The notes beneath the pieces were generated by a model. The model did not search any database. It was not told the DNA's origin and saw only the letters and a program-made list of their open reading frames with translations. The position numbers were made by a program, and so were the translations under genes. DNA of 64,000 nucleotides from Streptomyces longwoodensis (lineage in GTDB: Bacteria; Actinomycetota; Actinomycetes; Streptomycetales; Streptomycetaceae). Below, piece after piece: positions 43,893 through 52,852 of the stretch; the first letter of the stretch is position 1, and every line of letters begins with the position of its first letter. The stretch is taken from NCBI RefSeq assembly GCF_001514125.1, contig NZ_KQ948549.1:1024193-1088192 (forward strand). Direction: 5' to 3'.

Positions 43893-46616
43893 ATGCAGGA
43901 CGACATCCTCGACCACCCGCCGACGCACGCCCCGCCGGTGCACGCCCTGCTGGCGCACGCCTTGCTGGCGGACGGCACCACCGTGTGCATCCGTCCGGCG
44001 CGGCCGGACGACCTCCCAGGCGTGCGACGGCTGTACGAGGAGATGTCACCGGAGAACCTGCGGCTGCGGTTCTTCGCGGTGAGCCCGAGCTCCGCGGCCG
44101 CCGCCGCCGTCCGGGCCTGCGGTCCGCACCGGCCCGGCTACCGGGCCCTGGTCGCCGAACGGCACGGGCGCCTGCTCGGGCTCGCCGAGTACGACACCGG
44201 GGGCAGCGGCACCGAAGCCGAGATATCCGTCGCCGTGGCGGACGGGCTGCACCACCGAGGCGTGGGCACCCTGCTCCTGGAGCACCTGGTGTCGGCCGCC
44301 CGCGCCGAGGGCGTCACCGCCTTCACCGCCGACGCCCTCAACGAGAACCGCGCGGTGCTGAAGGTATTCGCCGACCTCGGGCTGCGCACGACCCGCCACT
44401 TCGACGGCCCCGAGGTGCAGTGCACCATCGCCCTCGACGCGAGCGACACCTACCTGTCGGCGGTGGAGGACCGCGGGCGAGCCGCCGACCTCGCCAGCCT
44501 GGTCCCGCTGCTGGAGCCGCACACGGTGGCCGTCGTCGGCGCCGGGCGCCGTCCGGGCTCAGTGGGCCGCGCGATCCTGCACCACATCAAGACCGGTGGC
44601 TTCACCCGCCGCTTGTTCGCCGTCAACCCGGCCGCCGACTCCCTCCTCGCCGTGCCCTCCTACCCGTCCGTGAGCGCGCTGCCCGTCCCACCGGACCTCG
44701 CCGTCATCGCCGTCCCGGCCGAGGCGGTCCCGGCCGTCGCCGAGGAGTGCGGCAGGAGCGGAACCAGGGCCCTGCTCGTCGTCACCGCGGGCCTCGACGC
44801 CGACCAGTCCCGGCAGCTCCTCGCGGCCTGCCGCAACCACGACATGCGTATGGTCGGACCCAACTGCCTCGGCATTTCCACCACCGAGCCGGGTGTCGAC
44901 CTGGACGCCACCTTCGCCGCCGGTCATCCGCGTGCCGGGACCGCCGGCCTCGCCGTGCAGTCCGGCGGCGTCGGCATCGCCCTGCTGGACGGGTTGTCCC
45001 GGCTGGGCATCGGCGTGTCCTCCTTCGTCTCCCTCGGCGACAAGTACGACGTCAGCGGCAACGACCTGCTGCAGTGGTGGGAGAGCGACGGCCGCACCGA
45101 CCTCGCCCTGCTGCACCTGGAGTCCTTCGGCAACCCGCGGGCCTTCTCGCGCACCGCACGCCGGGTCACCCGCCGGATGCCCGTGCTGACGGTCGACGCC
45201 GGACGCACCGACGCCGGCCGGCGGGCCGCCGCCTCGCACACGGCAGCCGCCGCCACCCCCACGATGACCCGCCAGGCCCTGTTCACCCAGGCCGGCATCA
45301 CCGCCGCCCACTCGATCGGCGAACTCCTCGAGACGGCCGCCCTCCTGCACACCCAGCCCCTGCCGGACGGACCCCGCGTCGTCATCGTCACCAACGCGGG
45401 CGGAGCCGGCGTCCTCGCGGCCGACGCGTGCGCGGAAGCCGGCCTGACCGTGCCGGAGCCGACCCCGGCCCTGGCGGCCGACCTGGGCACCGTGCTTCCC
45501 CCTGGTGCCGCCCCGGGCAATCCCGCCGATGCCGGCGCGACCGTCACGGAGCAGCAGCTCGGCGTCTGCCTCGACCGCGTCACGCACTCCGACGAGACCG
45601 ATGCGGTCCTCGTGACCCTCGTCCCCACCGCAGTGGCCGCGGCGACCGGCGACGACCTCGTACGAGCCGTCACGGGCGCCGTGGGCCGGGGCAGCAAGCC
45701 GGTCGTCCTCGTGCGTCTCGAACAGGCCCTGCCCGTCGAGCTGCTGCCCGCCCCGGACGGCACCAGCGTCCCCTCCTACGCCGAACCCCGGGCCGCGGCC
45801 CGGGCGCTGGCCCACGCCGCTCGCAGGGCGGCCTGGCTGGCGAGGCCGGCGGGCACCGTACCGACCCTGCCGGACGTCGAGACGGAACGGGCCCGGCGGC
45901 TCGTGGACGCCTACCTGGACACCCACCCGGACGGCGGCTGGCTGGAGCCACGCGAGTGCGCCGACCTGCTCGCCTGCTACGGCATCCCGCAGTCGCCGTG
46001 GGCCTGGGCCGACACCGAGGACGCCGCCGTCCTCGCCGCCCAGCGGCTGCGCGGGCCCGACGGCCGGGTGGTGCTCAAGGGACACTGGCCCGGACTGCTG
46101 CACAAGAGCGCCCGGCGTGCCGTCCTGCTGGACCTGCAGAACGACGCGCAGGTGCGGGCCGCCTACCGCGACCTGGAGACCCGGTTCGCCGGCCTGCTCA
46201 CCGGCGTCGTGGTGCAGCCGCTCGCCGACCGCGGCACCGAACTGCTCGCCGGTGTCGTCCAGGACGACGTGTTCGGCCCGCTGGTCGTGTTCGGCGCGGG
46301 CGGAACCGCCACCGAGGTCCTCGCCGACCACGCCGCCCGGCTCGCCCCGCTCACCGACCACGACGTCCACGACCTCATCACGTCACCCCGGTGCGCCCCA
46401 CTGCTGCTGGGAGGCGCAGGGCGTCCACCCGTCGACCTCGCGGCGCTGGAGCAGGTGGTGCTGCGCCTGTCGCGGATGGCGAGCGACCTGCCGCAACTGG
46501 CCGAGGCGGACTTCAACCCCCTGCTCGCGGCGCCGGGCGGTGTCAGCGTCCTCGACGCCCGCGTCCACCTGCTGCCCCGCCGACCCCGGGACCCGTACCT
46601 GCGGCGGCTGAGGTGA
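43893..46616 (+). CDS. GNAT acetyltransferase fused to ADP-forming acyl-CoA synthetase
   Basis: This 907-residue fusion has an N-terminal GNAT domain (TTVCIRPARPDDLPGVRRLY; CoA site HHRGVGTLLLEHLV), a CoA-binding Rossmann domain (TVAVVGAGRRPGSVGRAILH), a succinyl-CoA-ligase-like domain with the phospho-His loop ASHTAAAA, and an ATP-grasp domain (RECADLLACYGIPQSPWA; VVLKGHWPGLLHKSARRA). The order GNAT first matches the PatA-type protein lysine acetyltransferases of Streptomyces, opposite to enterobacterial Pat. It could acetylate acyl-CoA synthetases or make acetate and ATP from acetyl-CoA produced by PFL. AAGGAGG precedes the ATG. Confidence 0.92.
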   Translation: MQDDILDHPPTHAPPVHALLAHALLADGTTVCIRPARPDDLPGVRRLYEEMSPENLRLRFFAVSPSSAAAAAVRACGPHRPGYRALVAERHGRLLGLAEYDTGGSGTEAEISVAVADGLHHRGVGTLLLEHLVSAARAEGVTAFTADALNENRAVLKVFADLGLRTTRHFDGPEVQCTIALDASDTYLSAVEDRGRAADLASLVPLLEPHTVAVVGAGRRPGSVGRAILHHIKTGGFTRRLFAVNPAADSLLAVPSYPSVSALPVPPDLAVIAVPAEAVPAVAEECGRSGTRALLVVTAGLDADQSRQLLAACRNHDMRMVGPNCLGISTTEPGVDLDATFAAGHPRAGTAGLAVQSGGVGIALLDGLSRLGIGVSSFVSLGDKYDVSGNDLLQWWESDGRTDLALLHLESFGNPRAFSRTARRVTRRMPVLTVDAGRTDAGRRAAASHTAAAATPTMTRQALFTQAGITAAHSIGELLETAALLHTQPLPDGPRVVIVTNAGGAGVLAADACAEAGLTVPEPTPALAADLGTVLPPGAAPGNPADAGATVTEQQLGVCLDRVTHSDETDAVLVTLVPTAVAAATGDDLVRAVTGAVGRGSKPVVLVRLEQALPVELLPAPDGTSVPSYAEPRAAARALAHAARRAAWLARPAGTVPTLPDVETERARRLVDAYLDTHPDGGWLEPRECADLLACYGIPQSPWAWADTEDAAVLAAQRLRGPDGRVVLKGHWPGLLHKSARRAVLLDLQNDAQVRAAYRDLETRFAGLLTGVVVQPLADRGTELLAGVVQDDVFGPLVVFGAGGTATEVLADHAARLAPLTDHDVHDLITSPRCAPLLLGGAGRPPVDLAALEQVVLRLSRMASDLPQLAEADFNPLLAAPGGVSVLDARVHLLPRRPRDPYLRRLR

Positions 46617-46690
46617 GGACGCATGAGCCCCCGCACTAAACGATCGCCGGTCGCCCGGACCCGCCGACCGTGACGAAAGGACGGCATCCC

Positions 46691-47197
46691 ATGACCACGA
46701 ACGTACTGGTCGCCTTCGGAACGACCAACGGCTCCACCGCGGGCATCGCCGAGACCGTCGCCGATGTGCTGCGCGAGGAAGGCCTGACCGTCCGGACCGC
46801 ACCGGCCGCGACGGTGGAGGACGTGACGGAGTTCGACGCCGTCGTCGTCGGCGGCGCCCTGTACGCCGGACGCTGGCACAAGGACGCCCGCCGGTTCGTG
46901 CGCCGCCACCGGAGTGCCCTGCGGGAGCGCCCGGTGTGGCTGTTCAGCAGCGGGCCGCTGGACCCCTCGGCCTCCGAGCGGGACATCCCGCCCGTCCCCG
47001 GGGTGCGGCGCACCGTGCTGCGGCTCGACGCCCGGGACCACGTCACCTTCGGCGGCCGCCTGGAAGAGGGCGCCGAGGGGCGCATCGCCCGGATGATCCT
47101 CCGCAGCGGCAAGGGCGGCGACTTCCGGGACTTCGCCCGCATCGCGGACTGGGCGAAGCAGGTCGCCGCGGACCTCACCGTGGGTGCCGGCGCCTAG
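46691..47197 (+). CDS. Flavodoxin domain protein (HemG-like)
   Basis: The 168-residue protein has a flavodoxin fold: phosphate-binding loop AFGTTNGSTAGIAETVAD, then FDAVVVGGALYAGRWHKDAR and WLFSSGPLDPSA. This form resembles menaquinone-dependent protoporphyrinogen oxidase HemG and related flavodoxins. ATG 46691 has AAAGGA nine bases upstream. It follows the acyl-CoA synthetase by 74 bp on the same strand. It may shuttle electrons in low oxygen, or in principle supply an oxygen-independent heme-synthesis step that would aid the heme sensor; the latter is speculation. Confidence 0.85.
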   Translation: MTTNVLVAFGTTNGSTAGIAETVADVLREEGLTVRTAPAATVEDVTEFDAVVVGGALYAGRWHKDARRFVRRHRSALRERPVWLFSSGPLDPSASERDIPPVPGVRRTVLRLDARDHVTFGGRLEEGAEGRIARMILRSGKGGDFRDFARIADWAKQVAADLTVGAGA

Positions 47198-47275
47198 AAG
47201 ACCTGGAAGACGGGGAGGGGGTCGCGAGCCGGCCGACGGCTCACGGCCCGCTCCCCGACCCCGTGCCGTGATGCT

Positions 47276-47896
47276 TCACCGGTGGGTCAGTTCCAGCCGG
47301 ACGTCCACGACCCCCTCGACGGAGCGGACCGCGCGCGCGATCACGGGCTCGAGACCGCGCTCGGGAAGGGACCCGCCGAGGGTGACCGCCCCGTCGGTCA
47401 CCGACACCGTGAGGGCGTCACCGACGGGCAGCAGGCTCAGCACACCGTGACGGACCTCCTCGGCGATGTCCTCGTCGGAGCGCAGGAACACCTTCAGCAG
47501 GTCGCTGCGGCTGACCACGCCCTGCAGCAGGCCGACCCCGTCCACGACGGGCAGGCGCTTGACGTGCCGACGTGCCATGATGCGGGCCGCCTCGGCCACG
47601 GTGGCGTCCGCGTGCACGGTGACGGCCGGTGCGCTCATCAGCTCGCCCGCGGTCAGGGCGCTCGCCTTGACCCGCTCGGCGAGGCCGCCTTCGTCCGTGT
47701 CGCGGAACTCCTCCTTGGCGAGCAGGTCCGCCTCGGAGACCACGCCCACGACCCGGCCCTCTCCGGCCAGCACCGGCACGGCGCTGACCTTCCACTGGTC
47801 GAGCAGCTCCACGACGTCTTTGAAGGGCGCCTCGCTGCCCACGGCGACGACGGTGTGCGTCATCACGTCGCTCACCTTGTACAGGGTTTCAGGCAT
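47276..47896 (-). CDS. CBS-domain pair plus BON domain protein
   Basis: This 206-residue protein has two CBS repeats (VSDVMTHTVVAVGSEAPFKD ... VVGVVSEADLLAKEEF; ELMSAPAVTVHADATVAEAA ... GVVSRSDLLKVFLR) followed by a BON domain (DALTVSVTDGAVTLGGSLPE ... VEGVVDVRLELTH). CBS pairs bind adenine nucleotides and BON domains attach to membranes, so it could sense energy charge at the membrane. The mycobacterial DevR regulon contains CBS proteins of similar make-up. GGAGGT precedes ATG 47896. It is divergent from the USP at 48077. Confidence 0.92.
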   Translation of the reverse strand: MPETLYKVSDVMTHTVVAVGSEAPFKDVVELLDQWKVSAVPVLAGEGRVVGVVSEADLLAKEEFRDTDEGGLAERVKASALTAGELMSAPAVTVHADATVAEAARIMARRHVKRLPVVDGVGLLQGVVSRSDLLKVFLRSDEDIAEEVRHGVLSLLPVGDALTVSVTDGAVTLGGSLPERGLEPVIARAVRSVEGVVDVRLELTHR

Positions 47897-47956
47897 CACG
47901 ACCTCCCTCCGCTGTCCTCCACTGCCAGCGTGCGCTCCGGAAGGCGTGCAGGGCAG

Positions 47957-47983
47957 GGGCCCGAAGGTCCCTGGAAAGGGACC
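47957..47983. promoter_or_regulatory. DevR/OsdR-box-like motif and GGTCCC-N6-GGGACC dyad
   Basis: GGGCCCGAAGGTCCC (47957-47971; other strand GGGACCTTCGGGCCC) overlaps the dyad GGTCCC-TGGAAA-GGGACC (47966-47983). Both lie in the 180-bp divergent gap between the CBS/BON gene and the USP gene, about 95-120 bp before the USP start. This is the closest match in the window to a GGGAC-centred DevR-type site. Confidence 0.55.
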
Positions 47984-48076
47984 GAACCGCTCAAGCCCGG
48001 ACCGTCGCGGGGGGAGGACCGTGACAGTGAGAGCCCTGCTGCACGGTGAGGCAGCCCGGAAGAAGGCGGTGGCGTC

Positions 48077-48940
48077 ATGGAACTGCCCTTCGTCGTAGGC
48101 GTGGACGGATCGGACGGCAGCCTCGCGGCCGTCGACTGGGCGGTGGACGAGGCGGCCCGCCACGGTCTGCCCTTGCGACTGATCTACGCCTCTCTGTGGG
48201 AGCGCTACGAGAAGGCGGTCCCGAAGCTGAGGCGGGAGCGTGCCTCGGGGCGGGTGCTGGCCGAGCACATCGTGGCGTCCGCCGCGGAGCGCGTACAGCG
48301 GACGGCCCCCGACCTCGAGGTCACCGTCGAGACGCTGCCCGCGGAAGCGGTGTTCGCCCTGATGAGCGAGGGCGACAACGCCTCCGCGCTCATCCTGGGC
48401 GCCTGGGGCCGTGGACAGGTGGCGGAGACCCTGCTGGGTTCCGTGAGCCTGGCGGTCGCAGCCCGTGCCTACTGCCCGGTGGTCGTCGTCCGGGGCGACA
48501 AGGCCGCGCTGGCCGCCACCCACGAGAGGATCACGCTCGGTGTCAAGGACGCCGAGACGAGCGCCGAAGCCGTCCGGTTCGCCTTCCAGGAGGCGGAGAC
48601 GCGCGGTTGCGAGGTGGACGTCGTGCACTGCTGGCGCTGCGCCACCGATCACGCGACACCGTCCGCGGAGCCCGCCCACCGGCACGACGAACGCGCCCTC
48701 GCCTTGATCGACTCGCTGATCGCCGAGGCCGCCGAGGACCGCCCCGCCGTGCGGGTCCGCCGCACAGTGATGGAGGGGCCGGCCGGCAAGCTCCTGGTCG
48801 ATCGGTCGGCCGCCGCGGACCTGGTGATCGTCGGCGCCCGCCGCCTGTCCGCCCACGTCGGTCTCCAGCTCGGCCGGGTGACGCACACCCTGCTGCACCG
48901 GGCGTCCTGCCCCGTCGCGGTGGTCCCGCAGCGGGTATGA
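48077..48940 (+). CDS. Universal stress protein, two UspA domains
   Basis: The 287-residue protein begins MELPFVVGVDGSDGSLAAVD; its first domain carries LILGAWGRGQVAETLLGSVS, an ATP-site variant, and the second ends IVGARRLSAHVGLQLGRVTH. It shares the YASLWERYEK segment with the USP at 42901. It is followed by a GH65 gene after 7 bases, so the two are likely co-transcribed from the promoter region with the GGGACC dyad. Confidence 0.92.
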   Translation: MELPFVVGVDGSDGSLAAVDWAVDEAARHGLPLRLIYASLWERYEKAVPKLRRERASGRVLAEHIVASAAERVQRTAPDLEVTVETLPAEAVFALMSEGDNASALILGAWGRGQVAETLLGSVSLAVAARAYCPVVVVRGDKAALAATHERITLGVKDAETSAEAVRFAFQEAETRGCEVDVVHCWRCATDHATPSAEPAHRHDERALALIDSLIAEAAEDRPAVRVRRTVMEGPAGKLLVDRSAAADLVIVGARRLSAHVGLQLGRVTHTLLHRASCPVAVVPQRV

Positions 48941-48947
48941 CATCCCC

Positions 48948-51353
48948 ATGGCGACGTGGACCTGGCAGTACGACGGATACGAGCCCACCGGCGAACGCCT
49001 GCGCGAATCGCTGTGCACGCTGGGCAACGGCCGCTTCGCCACCCGCGGGGCACTGCCCGAGTGCGACGCCGACGCGGTCCACTACCCGGGCACGTACGCG
49101 GCCGGCTGCTACAACCGGCTCACCTCCGTCGTGGCGGGGCGGCAGGTCGAGAACGAGGACATGGTCAACCTGCCCAACTGGCTCGTGCTGCGTTTCCGGC
49201 CCGCGGGGGGAGCGTGGCTCGCACCGGACACCGCGCCGGTGCTGGAGCACCGCCAGGTGCTCCACCTGGATTCCGGAGTGCTGGAGCGGGCCACCCGGTA
49301 CGGACTGCACGGGCAGCCGACGCTGTGGGTCCGTCAGGAGCGCCTCGTCCACATGGCCGACCCGTACCTCGCCGCGCTGCGCACCACGTTCACCGTGGAC
49401 GGGGCGGAGGTGGAACTGGAGGTGGAGGCGGCCCTGGACGGCGGAGTCACCAACGCCGGAGTACCGCGGTACTCCGGCCTGGAAGGGCGCCACCTGACCC
49501 ACGTGCACGCCGGCAGCGCCGGGCAGGACGTGGTGTGGCTGCGCAGCCGTACCCGCACCTCGGACGTCCGTATCGCCTTGGCGGCCCGGCTCACCTCGGA
49601 CGCACCCGTCACCGACGCGCACGAGGCCACTCGTGCCGTGCAGCGGCTGCGCCTGCAGCTGACGCCCGGCCGTGGCCGCACCGTGGACAAGACCGTCGCG
49701 CTGCACACCTCACGCGACCCGGCGATCAGCGACCCGTTGCAGACGGCCGTGGACCGGGTGAGCGCCGCACCCGCGTACGAGGAACTGCTGGCGTCCCACC
49801 GCGCGGCGTGGGACCAGCTGTGGCGCCGGGCGCAGATCGACGTCCCCGGCGAGCCGGGCGCGATCCTCCGGCTGCACCTCTTCCACGTGCTGCAGACCCT
49901 GTCCCCGCACACCGCGGGCCTCGACGTCGGGGTGCCCGCCCGGGGACTGCACGGCGAGGCCTACCGCGGTCACGTCTTCTGGGACGAGGTGTTCGTGCTG
50001 CCCTACCTCAACCTGCACTTCCCCGAGGTCTCACGCGCCCTGCTGCGCTACCGCCACCGCCGGCTGGACCGGGCCCGAGCGGCGGCCCGGGCCATCGGCC
50101 GGCGGGGAGCGCTCTACCCCTGGCAGAGCGGCAGCGACGGGCGTGAGGAGACCCAACGGCTCCACCTGAACCCGCGATCGGGGCGCTGGCTGCCGGACCA
50201 CACGCACCTCCAGCACCACGTGGGGTCGGCGATCGCGTACAACGTCTGGCAGTACTGCGAGGCCAGCGGCGACACCGAGTTCTTGCACACCAAGGGCGCC
50301 GAGATGCTGCTGCACATCGCCCGGTTCTGGGCGGACTCCGCGACGTGGGACGACCACCTGGGCCGGCACCGCATCCGCGGCGTGATCGGCCCGGACGAGT
50401 ACCACGACGCCTGTCCCGGGTCGGACACGCCGGGCCTGGACGACAATGCCTACACCAACGTGACCGCCGCCTGGGTGCTGACCCGGACCCTGGAGGTGCT
50501 GCGCGACCTCCCGGCACCACGCCGGCGCGAACTCTTCGAGCGCGCCGCCCTGGACGCCGGTGAGCTGGAGCACTGGGAGGACGTCTCGCGCACCCTGCAC
50601 GTCCCCTTCCACGAGGACGTCATCAGCCAGTTCGACGGCTACGGCGACCTCGCCGAACTCGACTGGGACGGCTACCGCGAGCGGTACGGGGACATCCGCC
50701 GGCTGGACCGGATCCTCGAGGCCGAGGGTGACACCGTCAACCGCTACAAGGCGTCCAAACAGGCCGACGCGCTCATGCTCGGCCACCTGTTCTCACCCGC
50801 CGAACTGCGGTCCCTCCTCCAGCGGCTGGGCCACGACCTGTCCGAGGAGACCTGGCAGCGCACGGTCGACTACTACCTGGCCCGCACCAGCCACGGCTCC
50901 ACACTCAGCGGCCTCGTGCACGGCTGGATCCTGGCCCGTGCCCGGCGCTCCGAAGCATGGGACTTCTGCCTGGAGGCCCTCAAGGGCGACGTGGCCGACC
51001 TGCAGGGCGGGACGACGGGCGAGGGCATCCACCTGGGAGCGATGGCCGGCACCCTGGACCTGGTCCAGCGTGGCCTCACCGGTCTGGAGACGCGCAGGGG
51101 AGTGCTCTGGCTGGACCCCGTCCCGCTGCCGGAACTGTCGTCGTACGGACTCTCCCTGCACTACCAGGGGCACTGGGGGGTACGGCTGCGACTGGAGAGC
51201 GGCCGGATGGAGATCAGCGTCCCGCCCTCCGACCTGCGGCCCATCGACGTACGCCTGCCGGACCGCACGGTGAGCGTCGCACCGGGGAGGACGAGCCGTC
51301 TGCTGCTTCCCATGCTCCAGCACTCGGGGGTTGGACAACGCCGAAGCAGGTGA
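48948..51353 (+). CDS. GH65 family glycoside phosphorylase (kojibiose/trehalose/maltose phosphorylase-like)
   Basis: This 801-residue enzyme has the N-terminal beta-sandwich (MATWTWQYDGYEPTGERLRE), the alpha/alpha-barrel with GHVFWDEVFVLPYLNLHFPE and the catalytic acid Glu484 in GVIGPDEYHDAC, a phosphate-binding KQADALML region and a C-terminal sheet domain. Members split alpha-glucosides with phosphate to beta-glucose 1-phosphate, saving ATP, which fits an energy-limited state. The exact disaccharide is uncertain. The C-terminal tail (GVGQRRSR) runs into the junction with a broken sigma-factor gene, so its last residues may be altered. Confidence 0.9.
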   Translation: MATWTWQYDGYEPTGERLRESLCTLGNGRFATRGALPECDADAVHYPGTYAAGCYNRLTSVVAGRQVENEDMVNLPNWLVLRFRPAGGAWLAPDTAPVLEHRQVLHLDSGVLERATRYGLHGQPTLWVRQERLVHMADPYLAALRTTFTVDGAEVELEVEAALDGGVTNAGVPRYSGLEGRHLTHVHAGSAGQDVVWLRSRTRTSDVRIALAARLTSDAPVTDAHEATRAVQRLRLQLTPGRGRTVDKTVALHTSRDPAISDPLQTAVDRVSAAPAYEELLASHRAAWDQLWRRAQIDVPGEPGAILRLHLFHVLQTLSPHTAGLDVGVPARGLHGEAYRGHVFWDEVFVLPYLNLHFPEVSRALLRYRHRRLDRARAAARAIGRRGALYPWQSGSDGREETQRLHLNPRSGRWLPDHTHLQHHVGSAIAYNVWQYCEASGDTEFLHTKGAEMLLHIARFWADSATWDDHLGRHRIRGVIGPDEYHDACPGSDTPGLDDNAYTNVTAAWVLTRTLEVLRDLPAPRRRELFERAALDAGELEHWEDVSRTLHVPFHEDVISQFDGYGDLAELDWDGYRERYGDIRRLDRILEAEGDTVNRYKASKQADALMLGHLFSPAELRSLLQRLGHDLSEETWQRTVDYYLARTSHGSTLSGLVHGWILARARRSEAWDFCLEALKGDVADLQGGTTGEGIHLGAMAGTLDLVQRGLTGLETRRGVLWLDPVPLPELSSYGLSLHYQGHWGVRLRLESGRMEISVPPSDLRPIDVRLPDRTVSVAPGRTSRLLLPMLQHSGVGQRRSR

Positions 51354-51374
51354 AGGCGGCACCGGCGGGCCCGC

Positions 51375-51663
51375 CAGGGCCACGGCCAGTCGGCGCTGGT
51401 CGTCCAGCTGGTCGGTGACTTCCTCCGCGTGGTCCGGCACGTTCAGCTCCGCGGCCGCACTCGCCAGGGCCGCCCTCGGGATCAATTCTGTGGCGCAGCT
51501 TCCACGCCTCCAGGAAGGTGGTGGCCATGACCTCCTCGGCCGTCGACCAGTCCGCCGTCAGACGGAAGGCGTGGTTGTAGACGCCGCGGGCGTAGGTGTC
51601 GAACAACTCGGCGAAGGCCGCCGGTTGTCCCGCCCGCAGCCGGGAACGCATGTCGATGCTCAC
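51375..51663 (-). pseudogene. ECF sigma factor remnant
   Basis: From ATG 51663 one frame encodes an ECF sigma region 2 (RLRAGQPAAFAELFDTYARG, then FRLTADWSTAEEVMATTFLE and WKLRHRIDPEGG). It then becomes unlike the family, while another frame from about 51485 continues with linker-like sequence (AELNVPDHAEEVTDQLDDQR). No region 4 (promoter -35 recognition) follows before the sequence meets the end of the GH65 gene. A deletion plus frameshift has removed the function. The rest of the interval 51664-51780 shows no feature. Confidence 0.7.
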
Positions 51664-51780
51664 CTCAGGAACCTGTCGTGCGCCCGGCCCGACTTCCCGT
51701 GACCTGCGTCACGTGTACCCGAAGGACGGGGCGCTGTCGCGCCGTTGTGCGTGGCTCGCCCGCTCACCGAAGAGTGAAGG

Positions 51781-52713
51781 ATGCCGAACATGCTGACCCT
51801 CCGTACCGCCCGGCCCGACGAGCTCCCCGCGCTGACGACCTCGTCGGACGACGGTGAGCGTAATGCCGCCACCGCCGCCTACCTGACGGCCCTGCTGGAG
51901 AGCGGGTGCACTCGGCCCGAGTGGTGCTTGGTGGCCGAGCAGGACGGCCGGTTGGCGGGCAACGTCGTGCTCTGGACGATGCCCGGACGACAGGTTCCGA
52001 CGGACATCGTGCTACTGGAACCCGGGGACCCGGACACCGGCCGGGCGCTGTTGGCCCACGCCGCCCAGCAGGCCCGCGATCTCGGCGCGGAGGTCCAGGG
52101 CCACGTGCTGGACACGCCGGCCCAGGCGCCCCAGTTCCAACGGGATCCGCAGGAGCGCGAGGCGTTGCTCGTCGGCGCCGGTTTCACCGTGGCCCGCGAC
52201 GGCCGCCGATTCGCGTGGACCGTGGGCGACCCGATGCCGGCCCAGGACCAGCGGCTGCACTGGCGCTCCCTGGCCGACCTGGGGGTGGAGCCGTTCGTGG
52301 ACCTGTTGGCCGACACGTTCACCGACACCGCGGATTCGATCTTCCGGGCCGAGATCGCCGAGCACGGCCTGCGCGGTGCTGCCGAACGCAACGTGGCCGA
52401 CATGCTGGAGATGGACCACCGGCCCGGTTGGTTCGAGATCGGTTATGACGCGGCGGATGAGCCCGTCGCCCTCAGCATGCCGGCGCGCACGGCAAGCTCG
52501 GCGGTGATCGGCCTCGTGGCGGTCGCGAGGGCCGGCCGGGGCCGGGGCTACGCCACCGCTGTGGTCGCCCGGGGTACCTACGTGCTGGCCGAGGCGGGCT
52601 GCGGCGAGATCCGCGGGGACTGCGACGCGGGCAACACGGCCATGGCCAAGGCGTTCCAGCGCGCCGGCTACCGCAACTTCGCCGACCGGAAGATGTTCAC
52701 CCGCCCGCTGTGA
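51781..52713 (+). CDS. GNAT family N-acetyltransferase
   Basis: The 310-residue protein has two GNAT-like halves. The N-terminal half (LTLRTARPDELPALTTSSDD; EWCLVAEQDGRLAGNVVLW) is degenerate. The C-terminal half has an acetyl-CoA site, VARAGRGRGYATAVVARGTY, then AGCGEIRGDCDAGNTAMAKA and the closing FQRAGYRNFADRKMF. Tandem GNATs of this size include mycothiol-synthase-like proteins. ATG 51790 is an alternative start with AAGGA eight bases upstream. Substrate unknown. It stands alone between the sigma remnant and a convergent DUF2235 gene. Confidence 0.85.
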   Translation: MPNMLTLRTARPDELPALTTSSDDGERNAATAAYLTALLESGCTRPEWCLVAEQDGRLAGNVVLWTMPGRQVPTDIVLLEPGDPDTGRALLAHAAQQARDLGAEVQGHVLDTPAQAPQFQRDPQEREALLVGAGFTVARDGRRFAWTVGDPMPAQDQRLHWRSLADLGVEPFVDLLADTFTDTADSIFRAEIAEHGLRGAAERNVADMLEMDHRPGWFEIGYDAADEPVALSMPARTASSAVIGLVAVARAGRGRGYATAVVARGTYVLAEAGCGEIRGDCDAGNTAMAKAFQRAGYRNFADRKMFTRPL

Positions 52714-52789
52714 GGCCTTTGCGGAAGCCGCCGACCCGGGCGGGGCGGAGCGGCCCGCCAGGCTCCGGAGGGGAGTTGGGCGCCTCGTC

Positions 52790-52852
52790 AGCCGGTGCGG
52801 CCGGCTCCCGGCTCAGCCGGTGCGCCCGGCCCTCGGCTCAGCCGGTGCGGGC
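52790..52852. repeat. 25-bp tandem repeats across the 3' end of the DUF2235 gene
   Basis: AGCCGGTGCG starts at 52790, 52815 and 52840, each followed by a similar GC-rich 15-mer ending GGCTC. The DUF2235 stop codon (52813-52815) lies inside the array, so repeat changes would alter that protein's C-terminus. Confidence 0.6.
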
